Assembly: GCA_004151065.3 (NCBI GenBank)
Contig: NWUY0300016167.1
Location: 17,281 to 38,481, forward strand
Direction of reading: 5' to 3'
DNA length: 21,201 bases
From: Larix sibirica
Taxonomy: Eukaryota; Streptophyta; Pinopsida; Pinales; Pinaceae
The translations under genes and the position numbers were made by a program. Positions 1 through 10,158 of the stretch are shown here, piece after piece. Positions within the stretch are counted from its first letter, which is position 1; each line of letters starts with the position of its first letter. The notes under the pieces are model-generated. The model did not search any database. It worked only from the letters and a program-made list of their open reading frames with translations, and was not told the origin of the DNA.

Positions 1-1131
1 TTTTTGATTTTTGTAACCAGTAAATAATGGCAAATCATGTTTCAGCTAAGTCTTGTATTTGTTATCCACGTCATTGTTTTCCCTGTCATGTGGGTAATGT
101 GGAATAGAAGGATAAAATCAATCCAGGCAATAAAAGGATAAAATCAATCTGGGCGGATAGATTTCTCCCTTTCAAAAGAAGTTTTGAAACTACAAGAAGG
201 TCTACTAATTTGGGAAGAATTTATTGAAGAACAATTGGATTCTATATGAAAATCTCCATTTCTTTGATATTTAATAAGCTCTTTCAATCTTAGGACTCTT
301 TTTTGTTGGAATTTTGTGTTTTGGCATCTCTTGTGTTGCCTATCTTTTTTAGACTTTTTGCCATGATCTGTTGGTTAGTAGCTCTATTTAGCCACTGAGA
401 CAGACTGTATTTGGATGCTATTATGTACTTTTTGATTTCGAAGAAATATCAAAAGTGATTTTTTTTCTTTTGAAAAAAAGGAGTAGTCTAAATATTCTAT
501 GTTTTCCAATTTGTTTTTAGTATATTTTTGTTTTTTTTGTTCTGACTTTGGTTGGAAATCTTTAGAAAATCCTATAGTCACATACATTAATTTTAGAAAT
601 TGCATAATATAAGTATCATAGGGGTATTTGAGGGTGTTGAATCCATTTACGCATTCAAACGCATGATTTAGACAACACAAAATTTGGATTTATTAAAAAA
701 AAATCGTCAAATTCTAATCAAAAACTTCTAAGATGAATAAAATCGTTGAATTTTTAGATTTCTTCCTACTTTATAACTTCCTTTACATTGATCAACTACA
801 CAAATAATTTAAATGAAGGTTTTAAAAAGAAACAATGTTGATCTCAGTAATCATCAATACAAGATACATGCATGATATATCTTACTATACACACTTTTTT
901 ACTAAAGCTTAATAGAATATATAATCCAATGTTGAGCCATTTGTTCGAATACATGGTATAATATTCAAGTATAATCGATCCTAGGGAGTTATATCTATTC
1001 GAAGGTTCATACCTTTTCTGAAATACCTAACTTGACAAAGGATCCTTTGATGTAAAGGATACAACATATCTATGTTTTAATAGATATAATATTCTACCAT
1101 ACACGTGGTAAGATAAAAAAATTATTTATAT

Positions 1132-1248
1132 ATTCTTAAGTCTATTCCCTCACTCAAATTCCTTTTAATATGTTGTCTTGTAAGATTTTGGAAGTAATTC
1201 TTAAGTCTATTCCCTCACTCAAATTCCTTTTAATATGTTGTCTTGTAA
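1132..1248. repeat. Two-copy tandem duplication, 52-bp perfect core, 65-bp period
   Basis: Positions 1132-1183 and 1197-1248 are identical over 52 bp and are separated by 13 bp. Each copy starts attcttaagtctattccctc. Perfect identity inside otherwise eroded AT-rich DNA suggests a fairly recent local duplication. Confidence 0.95.
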
Positions 1249-2067
1249 ATGAAATCAATAATTAGATCTCCATTCCCAACATATAATTCACCTCATAACT
1301 TGTTGGTTGATTTAACAAAAAGAAACTGGTTAAAACAAAAGCGATTGTTAGCGTATATGCTGCTGAAATGAGTATGGAAATAAGATAAATTAACATAAAA
1401 AATAGGATTCTAGTTATATTCCTACAAGGGCTTATCTTTGATACCCCACATTTATTCTATAATAATTGTAAGTATAGTAGATCTCTCACAATTACTATGC
1501 TTCTGACTTATTTACCTTCCACTCATGGAAATGCAAATTGTAATGTAAAATTGAATGAAAGGTTCACCTTAAATGATATCATTATGATTATAAATTTAAT
1601 ATATACTAGGTTCGCTTTGTATTAATCAATGGTATCCTTTAAACTAAGAGGATACTTTAGTTTGTCTCCTAAACCATAAATTAAGGATTAATCTTTTCAA
1701 ACTCAAACATAGAAATACAAATACTTTAAAAATAAGTATAAAAAATACTTGATATAGATTTCTAATATATTAAAATATTTATTAAAATTTTTAATTTCAT
1801 ACAGAATGCCTTTTTTGGATTTTCAACAATAACTAGGATTAGATATTTACAGCAGGATTTGTCGGATATTTAGAAAAGTGTTCTCTCATATATTCGAAGA
1901 TCTTAAATTCTGATATTTTATATAGGACACATTCCTTTAATTTCATGCAAGATTTCATTCAAATATTGAGATTTGGTACTATATATGTCCAAAAATAACA
2001 CAAAAAGTAATATTGTAGTATGTTCTAAACTTTTCACATTAGGTAGAGGAATTATCTTATACATTCC

Positions 2068-2153
2068 ATACAAATTTAATAATCAAATATCTAGTTTTTT
2101 AATTGGTATTATACAAATTTAATAATCAAATATCTAGTTTTTTAATTTGTATT
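2068..2153. repeat. Two-copy tandem duplication, 43-bp period
   Basis: Positions 2068-2110 and 2111-2153 are adjacent 43-bp copies beginning atacaaatttaataatc. They differ at one base near the end (ggtatt versus tgtatt). No coding potential. Confidence 0.95.
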
Positions 2154-2479
2154 AGAGTGTAACAAAAAGCTCACAATTTCTATAAATGTTTTAAAAACAT
2201 TTTGTAAACAGTTTTGCATGCACTTGGAAAAGATAAAATTGTATACCTGGTTTTTGAAAGACTCTAAGCATTATTGAAATATTTGGTCAAAGTTTCAAAT
2301 CTTCGATTCAAAGTAATAAACTCTAAAATTATACGTAGCTAAAACCTATTTAGAATTTCTTAACATAATGATAAATATAAAGAAAAAAATTATAAGTTCT
2401 AGAATTACATACTTCTTAACCTAAATGATATAGACGATCCTCTACTTTGTTTTTTTTGCCATTTTTTTGATAAAAAAAA

Positions 2480-2850
2480 TGTAATATGTAACACGAACTA
2501 GAGACAAAACATAAACTGTACAAGCTTGAAATTGATCAAATAGACAAAACCACAACAAAGAGAGGAAATTGTAGTCAATCTAAGAGAAAAGATCATATGT
2601 GAGAAACACATAAATTAGAGAAGAGAAAATCGAATTTATTAGACTGTTAATAAGTCCAAGAGGCCTTTTTATAGGATTACAAAGTCTCAAATCCTCAAAC
2701 CTTAGTCTAAGTATGCATGCCACTTAAGAATGGAAACTTATTAATGCTAGATCTCTCAAAAGTTGGGCACTAGTTATACCTCTAACCAAATACCCTATTG
2801 TCATAAACAATAGATCAAAGTTTGTTACAAGGGTGTGCCTTTCTCTCTCA
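2480..2850 (-). mobile_element. Possible LTR-like fragment (minus strand)
   Basis: Read on the minus strand, this segment has the layout of a plant LTR promoter and leader. A TATA box TATAAAAAGG (complement of 2664-2673) is followed about 25 nt later by AATAAA (complement of 2635-2640), then a C/T-rich stretch ending in ttctcttctct, as often seen in R/U5. I could not find a primer-binding site, TG...CA ends or a second copy. The call rests on architecture alone and could be chance in AT-rich DNA. Confidence 0.27.
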
Positions 2851-3059
2851 TGTCACTAATGAGTTGGAAATCCCCTCAAGGGGCCCTCTTTTCTCTTATG
2901 GGTCACTAGATGAGCTATACATGTCCTCCTTCCTTGAGCATTGTTCTTAGGGAATATACCTTTATTCATTATCAACTCCTTCCAGCTTATGTGGAAAGTG
3001 TTCTCACTCTCCTCCCAGTTTAGGAATGGAACTAGGGATGAAGAAGACATCTTCAATAT

Positions 3060-5150
3060 GTGAGTATAGTACTACTATTAGGTGTGGATATGCTACATGC
3101 ATGATTGAAATTTCATGCTATAAAATTATGGCCTTGGGTGGTGAAATATGTTTGGAGGTGAGATCACAAAAGGTATCTAGAAGTCATGTATTTCCATAGT
3201 ACGATAAATGTAAGCAATGTTGATAAGATATCATAATATTTTATGTGTGTTTGGGGGCATGAGGGAGCATCTTAAATAAATATTGTTGGAATAGGATATC
3301 ATGAGTTTAAGTGTTATGTGTGGACCTATTGAGTAAACAGTAATTTTTTTTTGTTCCATGCCTATTGGAGGTTTCTGAATGACTAGTACAACATGGAATA
3401 AGTTATTCACTGTTGTGTACATGGTGATGAGGTCATCTATGAAGTGTTGTGATATTGAGGTATTAACAAATACATAAAAATGCAAAATGTATATAACAAC
3501 AAATTGTGAGCAATAAGAAGAGATTGAGGCCACAAAGTGCTAATAGTGATTGGAAAAACATAGAGGGCTATGCCAATGGAAGAGTATCCAATGGATAGTG
3601 TGTCTGACAGTGGGAACATATATGAAAAGTAAGAGGCATAATAAAGTGTTGTTTTGTTGGAAGTTTCAGAAGGTGTTTATGATTATTCAATATGAATGTG
3701 TGGATAGCAATGGTGAGGTATGCCTTTATGCACTAGAAACTTCATTGAGTTTTCTAAAATATGGCCACTGAAAAATATCTATGTGTTTCACTATTGAATG
3801 GAATAATTGATGTGTTCCCATTGGACCATTATGGAGGAATATATATGAACAAAATATGTATTATGGAACTTGTTGTGTAGAGTGATCGAAGATGTAGTGA
3901 AGTGATGACTGGGAGATGGTGCTAAACTTGAGGCGTTGTTGAGGCTATGAGAACTCTAATGTGGAAATGGTTGCTGGGATATGATTCTTGCACTGTGGAG
4001 GTGTCCTAAATATGGAAATTCACCTAAGAATCTAGTGACTTGAAAGTGATCCATTGTTAAAAGGGCACAACGTTTTGGTGTTGTAACTACTAAAGATCAA
4101 GGTCAAGTTGAATAATAGTGTTCTTTAGTAGTTCTAGTTCTTGAACGATGTTTTTTGTTTGTGTTGTTGTTGAGAGCATTAGGATACTAAGAGGCATATG
4201 GAATGGGACTAAAGAGATAATTGGTTGAGTGTTTTGGAAATTTTGGGGAAGCTATGAATAGGGTAATATGGAGATATTTGGTTGAGGAATTGTAAGAGTG
4301 AGGGAGAGAGACTTGTGTAAACTGATATAATAATATGTTTGGGTGATGAAGGGGAATGGAATAAAAGGTAAGTTGGTAGATATGCCAGAATGTATGGGGT
4401 CTTGGAAGGGGCCAATAGAAAATATATTTGAAAGATTTTTTTTTATTAGCATGCAGGGACCATCTTATTGAACTCAACCAAGGAGGTAAGGTGAACAATG
4501 AGGGTTTGTAAACAATTGGAGGCTATTGAAAAATATTTCAAAGACTAGAATATTTAATCTTCCATTATCTAGAATTATAGTGGTGAGTTAGTCATTGACT
4601 TGACAATTGTGAGTGAACAATAGAGATGGTAATGAGGGTGAGTTATATTAGTTCAATAAGTGTAAGGATGGATTTGGTGTAGTTTACTTGGGTAAGAATA
4701 TGAAATCATAAAAGGGGGAGAAGTGGAAAGGGAGGAAGGATATATGGCAGGGTCACTATCATGTTCATCATAAAGTATGGTATTAGATTGAGTTTGGAAT
4801 CATAAGAAGTAGTATTCAACAATGGCATTTGTTGGAGTTTTGAGGAAGTATTACCAATGCTCATGACATGAAGTTTTGGGATGAGGAGTGGGGAAAGAGG
4901 GGTTATAGGTTTGGAAATGTTAGGCATTGGGAGAGTTGTTGAAGTTAGTGTTTTGAGAAGAGGTAGTATTAGGGTTTGAGTTAGGGTTATGACTTTATAA
5001 GGTTCAAAATCAAGGATTTGGATTGTATTTCTATTCTTTAAAAGGGTATGAAGGAAACAATATGGCAAGCACTTTTCTCTCAAACATAAATACGTCATTA
5101 CAAAAAATAGTAAGAAAACCATAACTAAATTTAAGAACAAGTAATTATTA
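3060..5150. other. Unassigned region with G-rich/C-poor + strand
   Basis: For about 2 kb the + strand is visibly rich in G and poor in C, so the complement is pyrimidine-rich. The open frames seen on the minus strand (3231-3533, 4187-4498, 4706-5140) translate to Leu/Pro/Ser/Thr/His-rich low-complexity proteins, which is what that base bias would give. None shows a domain I recognise, and the + strand is full of stops. It may be the remains of an old retroelement interior whose coding strand I cannot establish. No RNA gene was seen. Confidence 0.4.
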
Positions 5151-6466
5151 TATATATCTCATATGTAGCTCAAGACAGATCTTGATGAAGAGTTCAATGA
5201 ACTACTTGGAAAAATTTCATAAGGTTTGATGCAAATGTAACTACTTTCACATGAGGTTAGACAACTAAAGATTAATTAGGAATATAGATAAAGATTTAAA
5301 TAATGCTGAGAGAGTTGATGAAACACAAGGGAAGATCATGTAAGAGTAGGCAATGATAGGGATAAAGCAAAGGAATTCTATTAGAGATCTAAGAAAGGGG
5401 CATGCATACCTTGGGGGGGATCTAGGTGGACATATGTCTCTAGAAAACCAAATAAATGGTGATTTTGCATATAAATTATTGTTGTCTATTCGAGTTCAGT
5501 AGGAGTTGGTGTCTAGTGCTAGGGACTGCTTCTCTATTTTTTGTGAGGCATCCATGAAAATATTAATGATCATAATACTAAATATTGGTTGGTTGGTATT
5601 GACGGGACTCCTAATTACATCCCTATTGCTTGGAATTGCACTCTTTTGGGTGTATTAGTAAGGTATCTTGGAAACCCCTTTGGTGTGGGATTTCTCTAAT
5701 GACCATGTGGGATTGGTGTTTGGAGTGTCTATAGCATAAACACATCCTTTGGCATAACATTAAAGACATTCCATTTACTACAAAACTGATTATTGTAGGT
5801 AGGATTCTCCATGCCTCACATATTTATTGTGTTTCTTGTTGGCTTCCTAATAGGGTTTAGTTTCATAGATTGTAACAACTCTTTCTTTTGTGCTTGTGTT
5901 CCAAATATGGTGGGTCTAGGGCCCTCCCTATGGTACCTTGGGATGTTTTCATTATTCCCAAGCATGAAGGAGGCCCAATTTTGATTGATGTTTCCACTTA
6001 AGGTTATATTTGTTCTACCAAATGGGTGATTTGGTGTCTAGAAGGAAGCTATCCTTGGAAAGTATTATTGAGGCATTGTCTTCTCACAACAAAACACATT
6101 GGTAGGATTGGGGGGTCATTTGGATTATGTTATATAAATTCATCCCCTCATACCTTCCAAGTCTTAGATTATTTTATTATCATAAGTATTTTGGAAGCAT
6201 GGAATAAGGTGGCTATAAACTTATAAATTATTTTCCTTCTTCCCATGATGTTGTTCTTGGGGAACATGTCCTTGTACCTTATCAATTTTTCTCCATGATT
6301 TTTTTCAAAGACCTTAATCCAATAATTTTTTCCAATCCTTTTTGTTTATATTCAATTTAATCTTATCCTTGACCACCATATTGTATCCTTATGTTACTAT
6401 TATTCCTTTCAAATCACTAAGATGAAAAAAATACATGAAAGGTATCTTATCATCTTTATCTAAACA

Positions 6467-6467
6467 N
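6467..6467. other. Ambiguous base (N) in the assembly
   Basis: A single n lies in the LINE relic at 6467. It is the only non-ACGT character I saw in the window. It may reflect a heterozygous or poorly supported base in repeated DNA. Confidence 0.98.
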
Positions 6468-6629
6468 GTTTGATGCTTTGGATGCTCTAATTCTTATTCA
6501 CAACGTTCTCAATATCATTGAATGCTTCATATGCATGCTTTCACCTTGCATGTATACAATTATTTTATGTCAATTACTTTGGCCTTCAAGGATTCATCTC
6601 TGGGGGCTCTGTATTATTCAGATTGGATC

Positions 6630-7060
6630 TCGTCCCTCTCCAATGAGGCAGTATTTTATGGCTTTTTTATGGTGCCTCTCAATTGGGGGGTCTTCCTGTG
6701 ATGCTGGCGTTATTATATTCATTGATCAATCGCAATTCTTCAAAGTCTGGATGAATGGGGGTATTGGTTCTAATACCCGTGGGGAACTCTTGGTGCTTTG
6801 GGTGGACCTGTTTTTTGCAAAAAAGAAAGGCACTGAGCACCAGTATTTTGCTTGGTGATTCTCGTTCTGTTTGGGGATCCCTCCTTTCTCTAGCTCTCAT
6901 GCCCTGGAAGGATATGGTTAACTTGTTACTACAGGATTTTCCCCATCTTATTATCGAACATATCTATCGGGAACATAACGATCATGTTGATTTTTTGTCG
7001 AAGTTAGCACTCTCGGCGGAGGAAGAATGTATCCATTTCGAGTTTTGGTCTCTCTCTATG
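6630..7060 (+). pseudogene. RNase H domain of the LINE, frameshifted and active-site mutated
   Basis: The RNase H fold of plant L1 elements is recognisable from ordered motifs. The first catalytic block, normally DGAS, reads YGAS at 6668-6679: TAT stands where GAT is expected. The Glu block NTRGEL carries Glu at 6784-6786 in a different frame. GDS carries Asp at 6857-6859 back in the first frame, and YREHNDHVDFLSK carries the last Asp at 6989-6991. The D-E-D-D order and spacing fit the family, but one acidic residue is lost and at least two frame changes intervene. Downstream, a hydrophobic frame (about 7027-7320) is LINE 3' region and not a membrane protein. Confidence 0.8.
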
Positions 7061-7454
7061 CTCCAGTCCCGTGGTTTCCTGCTCTTACCAGCTTCTTCTT
7101 GTTGGTGATTGGGTGTTGGTTCTTTGGAGCTTCACTTTTTGGTTTCTTGTTGGTTGTTTCAGCTTTTGTATATACATTTTCTCCCTTTGTCTCTTCTTCT
7201 CCTCTTTGTTTCCTTCTCTCTCTTTTGGTCTGTTTCTTTGGATCTATGGTGATTAGTCCGTGGTTGCTCTTGGGCTTGGTTGGACCTGGCTTTGGTCCTT
7301 ATGGATGTTTCTTGGATTAATTGGTTGTGGGGAGGTGATGTAGCCTTGGCATTGGCTCCTCCCGGTTTTGCCTCATACCTCTTTGGACGGTTGTATTGAC
7401 TCTTTCATATATATTTTCTATGAATATATAGCTATTTTTCTGTTTGAAAAAAAA

Positions 7455-8565
7455 GTGAGTTTTCATATTTGATTATTTGTGTTTTCAAGTAATCCTCTTA
7501 TACTACTCGTCCTTTTCGGTGTACTTTTCCACTTTCTACTTGCATGGTTCTATCCCTTTTTAAGATGCATTTATTGGGAATTTAAAAGGTGTTTAAAGAT
7601 TTCCCTTCCATCATAAGTATGGTTGTAATGGTCAACAAAAGGGATCACAGATTTCCCACATGTGTGCTCGATATGCATACCTTACATTATTTTGACTACT
7701 TCTTGGATATTTTTTAGGGATCACGCATTTCCCACATGTCTACTCGATATGCATAACTTAACTTATTTTGAGTACTTCTTGGATATTTTTTTAGAAACTT
7801 ATACCCATAATGATTAACTCACAAGGTTCTTCTAATAATGATTGATGCAATGATGACTTTTCTTAAATTGACCTTACTTTGATTTGACTTTTCCACTTCT
7901 TTTATTAGTTACTTGGAGATATGCATTTCTATAGGTAATGTTATTGCCAATAAATGCATAACTTAACTCCCTTTAAATATGCAACTTTAGATATTCCCAA
8001 TAGCCATGGCATCTTCCAATTACTTTGCTCTTGTGATTGTGTCCATTGTAGTTTATTGAAGTTCCAGAACGCGTCAAGGATGGGTTCATGTTCAATCATT
8101 GTCAACACAATATCCAACAGATGGATAATGCCTGACCCTTTGTTGAGAAAAAATTAATAAGGATGGTATGCCATATGAAGAATCTATTTTAGGGATCTCT
8201 TTATCTAAGAATGCATCGAAGCAATTTCCTAACCGATGTTATCTAAAGGTGCTCGTTCACTAAACATTCAAATATTTAATGCCAATTCCTAGGCAAGACA
8301 TCACCCATTCAATACTTATTGCACACATCCAATTATGATATGCATACAACTTTTGAGATTCCCATGAGAATTCAATGAAACGACAACAATATTGGTGTAG
8401 TAGAGCACTAGTCCATTTACTGGGGAAAATTGTAGACTAAGACAAAACATGAAACATAATGCATATTGTATGATAACATCTTGGAATTGGAGGCACAAAT
8501 CATGCACAACTGTTCATACTGTTATATCTCCCCATGGTATGGAGACTAATTAAGAATATTTTATA
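7455..8565. other. Intergenic DNA between LINE and MITE-like element
   Basis: AT-rich sequence with stops in all frames. Short open frames (for example 7954-8157 + and 8316-8507 -) match nothing I recognise. The only clear structure is the tandem duplication at 7641-7793. Confidence 0.5.
7641..7793. repeat. Two-copy tandem duplication, 76-bp period
   Basis: Copies at 7641-7716 and 7717-7793 each begin gggatcac and contain tttcccacatgt, ctcgatatgcata and acttcttggatattttt. They differ by a handful of substitutions and a one-base T-run change, so this duplication is older than the one at 1132-1248. Confidence 0.93.
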
Positions 8566-8741
8566 CTCTCCTTCGTTCCACGGAGTGCCTTTGTTAAGCC
8601 ATATTTCTGTAGATCTTACAATGAGTATATCAAATCCTAAAGGGGAAATTGAAATGGAAACAATAACGAAAATGGAACAGTCAAAGGAAAATGAGACAAT
8701 TTAGGAATTGAAGATGAAACACAATTCAGTAACCCATTCAG

Positions 8742-8870
8742 TTTTAGTTTTTCCAACCTAACCTGATGAGGACATCAAGTGAAAGCCCGCAATATTCATA
8801 GAGGTAGCTAGGCCGAGGACTTGAGCCCGTGACCTCCTACTTGCAATTCACATCACTTAACCATTTGAGC
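8742..8870 (-). mobile_element. tRNA-derived SINE with A-rich tail and target-site-like direct repeats
   Basis: Read on the minus strand, a pol III box A, TAGCTCAAATGG (complement of 8861-8872), fits TRGYNNANNNGG exactly. A box B, GGCTCAAGTCC (complement of 8817-8827), follows after about 33 nt and is close to GGTTCRANNCC. The body continues to about 8755 and ends in an A-rich tail (ggaaaaactaaaa on the minus strand). Flanking 12-bp direct repeats, taacccattcag (8730-8741) and taacccattgag (8871-8882), differ at one base and sit where target-site duplications are expected. A tail next to one repeat and tRNA-like head next to the other is the expected SINE layout. The 5' end is blurred because the first bases of box A overlap the flanking repeat. 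Confidence 0.75.
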
Positions 8871-9160
8871 TAACCCATTGAGAGAATAATAATTATTGAA
8901 CTATTAAAGGTTTTCTTAATAATTGATAATAGTTTTTGAAGGGTTGTTATTGTTAGAGGTTTGCTTAATAATTAATAACTGGATCTTCTTTGGTAGGATG
9001 AACCTTCTTTGATTGTGATTCTAAGGATGAATTTGAGTTTGAGACCAAATTGGATTGAGATTCTTTGGAATATAGGAAAAATGTTGTGCTTCTTCAAAGC
9101 AATGTTCATAAGTTGCTTGGTTAATGCAATGACTCTTGTAATTAGGATACATACAAAGCG

Positions 9161-9384
9161 ATATGCACAATGTCCCACTCCTTTTTCAATATGGCATATG
9201 TGACTTAGGCCATTTTATGAAAGACTATTTGTGAGTTACGTTATTTTGTCAAGGACTATTTATAGCCCATGATGATTTGAGAAGGTCACACAACAATATG
9301 CACGATGTCCCACTCCTCTTTCAATATGGTACTTGTGACCTAGACTTATTTTGTGAAAGACTATTTATGAGTTAAAGTTATTTT
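9161..9384. repeat. Two diverged direct repeats, 135-bp offset
   Basis: Positions 9161-9247 and 9296-9384 share a diverged ~88-bp unit beginning atatgcac and containing atgtcccactcct, ttcaatatgg, gaaagactattt and gagtta. It lies inside the candidate Stowaway-like element and looks like an internal duplication of it. Confidence 0.9.
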
Positions 9385-9469
9385 CTCAATCCATTCAATG
9401 TACTAATACATTTTCAAATAAGTATGTCCATATCCATAAATTTCAAGCAGGGGTCGGAGGGAATACAAT

Positions 9470-9726
9470 GCACATGGATATGAATTCATCCTTGCTTTTT
9501 AATCAATGTAGAATGCAAACTTACTTACCACTTACATAGTAATCTCCATTTGTTGGCACATGGATATGAATTCATCCTTGCTTTTTAATCAATGGAGAGT
9601 CTATACTTACTTGCACTTACATAGTACTCTCCATTTGTAGGCACATAGATATGAATTCATTCTTGCTTTTTAATTAATGTAGAGTCCATACTCACTTACC
9701 ACTTACATAGTAATCTCCATTTATTG
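9470..9726. repeat. Three-copy 86-bp tandem repeat
   Basis: Three head-to-tail copies lie at 9470-9555, 9556-9640 and 9641-9726. Each starts gcacat and contains gatatgaattcat, ttgctttttaat and cttacatagta, and ends ctccattt. Copies differ by scattered substitutions and a small deletion in copy 2. The array starts 5 bp after the TA that closes the candidate MITE. Confidence 0.95.
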
Positions 9727-10135
9727 TTTCTATCAAGGTTCCTATACACCTTTTGGGGCAATTGCTAGTTAATATTTCTTAACTACTTTAAACACAATCA
9801 ACAACACATATTGAATGCTTTAAACCTCGGTGAAAATTAATACCACCCACTTTATCAACGGACAAAACCTTCGATAAAATATATGTATCGACGAAACCTT
9901 TGATAAAATATATGTTTTTTCATATTTTGCCATATAAATAAAAACTAAAATACCCCGAATATCAATGCAATTATTATCAACTGCACCATCAAAAAAATCT
10001 ATATATAGTTATAGGAATTTTCTTACGTATCGCCGCCGGACAAATTTCCTGGATGAAATTTGTCGTTCCTGTATATTGGATTACGGAGTTGGACTCGTTG
10101 CCATTGAAACCGTGCCAGATTTTTGGTTCAGATGG
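9727..10135 (+). promoter_or_regulatory. Upstream promoter region of the RH24 gene
   Basis: This is the region immediately 5' of the helicase TATA box. Visible candidates: a 25-bp direct repeat at 9862-9886 and 9891-9915 (two mismatches); an upstream TATA-like ctatatatag (10000-10009); an ACGT-core palindrome tacgta (10024-10029) of the type bound by bZIP factors; a GCC-box core gccgcc (10032-10037) of the type bound by AP2/ERF factors; and an inverted CCAAT (attgg, 10075-10079) about 60 bp upstream of the TATA box. Names rest on motif match only; short motifs occur by chance. Confidence 0.45.
10039..10064. repeat. Perfect 10-bp inverted repeat in the RH24 promoter
   Basis: gacaaatttc (10039-10048) and gaaatttgtc (10055-10064) are exact reverse complements around a 6-nt centre. 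The structure begins just after the GCC core and lies about 70 bp upstream of the TATA box. It could be a dyad binding site or a cruciform-capable sequence. It is too far upstream to lie in the mRNA if the TATA box at 10136 is used. Confidence 0.9.
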
Positions 10136-10145
10136 TATATATAAG
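10136..10145 (+). promoter_or_regulatory. TATA box of the RH24 gene
   Basis: TATATATAAG at 10136-10145 is a strong plant TATA match, placing transcription start near 10165-10178 and leaving a leader of about 170 nt before the ATG at 10340. A tagggttt element (10147-10154) follows directly. This telo-box-like sequence is common near starts of plant genes for translation and RNA processing. The start site itself is inferred. Confidence 0.65.
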
Positions 10146-10158
10146 CTAGGGTTTTCTG

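Larger units (their letters stand above)
1..2560. other. AT-rich intergenic DNA, no gene recognised
   Basis: This stretch is AT-rich on both strands, with long A and T runs and dense stops in all frames. The only sizeable open frame (minus strand, 384-680, 98 codons) is Lys/Phe/Ser-rich, matches no family I know and has no codon structure suggesting selection. Apart from two short tandem duplications, listed separately, I see no RNA gene, transposon end or conserved coding motif. It is best read as old, eroded intergenic DNA. Confidence 0.6.
5290..7454 (+). mobile_element. Decayed L1-type LINE: reverse transcriptase thumb plus RNase H, poly(A) end
   Basis: This is a non-LTR retrotransposon relic; the family copies itself by target-primed reverse transcription. 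In order on the + strand: a GDKAKEFY-like pre-RT linker (about 5355-5380); an FCEAS/KI block matching the segment after the RT palm (about 5535-5560); RYLGNPFGV (5661-5687); a GRILHASHIYCVSCWLP-type thumb helix (about 5800-5855); PKHEGGPILID (5957-5989), then an in-frame TAA at 5999-6001; KWVIWCLEGSYPWKVLLRH (from about 6020); a C-terminal RNase H domain (about 6630-7060); and A8 at 7447-7454. The frame changes repeatedly and the catalytic YADD palm was not found, so the element is 5'-truncated or internally deleted and cannot be active. An ambiguous base lies at 6467. The 5' boundary is approximate. Confidence 0.85.
8566..9463. mobile_element. Candidate Stowaway/mariner-type element with TA target sites
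   Basis: The left end, ctctccttcgttcc at 8566-8579, is preceded by TA (8564-8565) and closely follows the Stowaway terminal consensus CTCCCTCCGTTCC, with one inserted base and one change. The right end, gggtcggagggaa at 9451-9463, is followed by TA (9464-9465) and resembles the reverse complement of the same consensus. Enclosed length is about 0.9 kb, long for Stowaway, but it includes a SINE insertion and a 135-bp internal duplication that together account for roughly a third. The ends match each other imperfectly, and I see no transposase DDD/E motif in the interior. Confidence 0.42.

Noticed and set aside
384-680. Minus-strand 98-codon open frame
   Set aside because: Low-complexity Lys/Phe/Ser composition in AT-rich DNA, and no recognisable family.
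4187-5140. Minus-strand open frames of 103 and 144 codons
   Set aside because: Leu/Pro/Ser/Thr-rich translations explained by the pyrimidine-rich strand; overlapping frames are equally open, no domain is recognisable, and there is no splice or start context.
7027-7320. Hydrophobic + strand open frame that looks like a membrane protein
   Set aside because: It lies in the 3' part of the LINE relic, continues out of frame from its RNase H domain, and its Phe/Leu/Ser content comes from a T-rich LINE 3' region.
8817-8878. Possible functional tRNA gene on the minus strand
   Set aside because: Boxes A and B are present, but the acceptor and anticodon stems do not pair and an A-rich tail with flanking repeats follows; a SINE explains it better.
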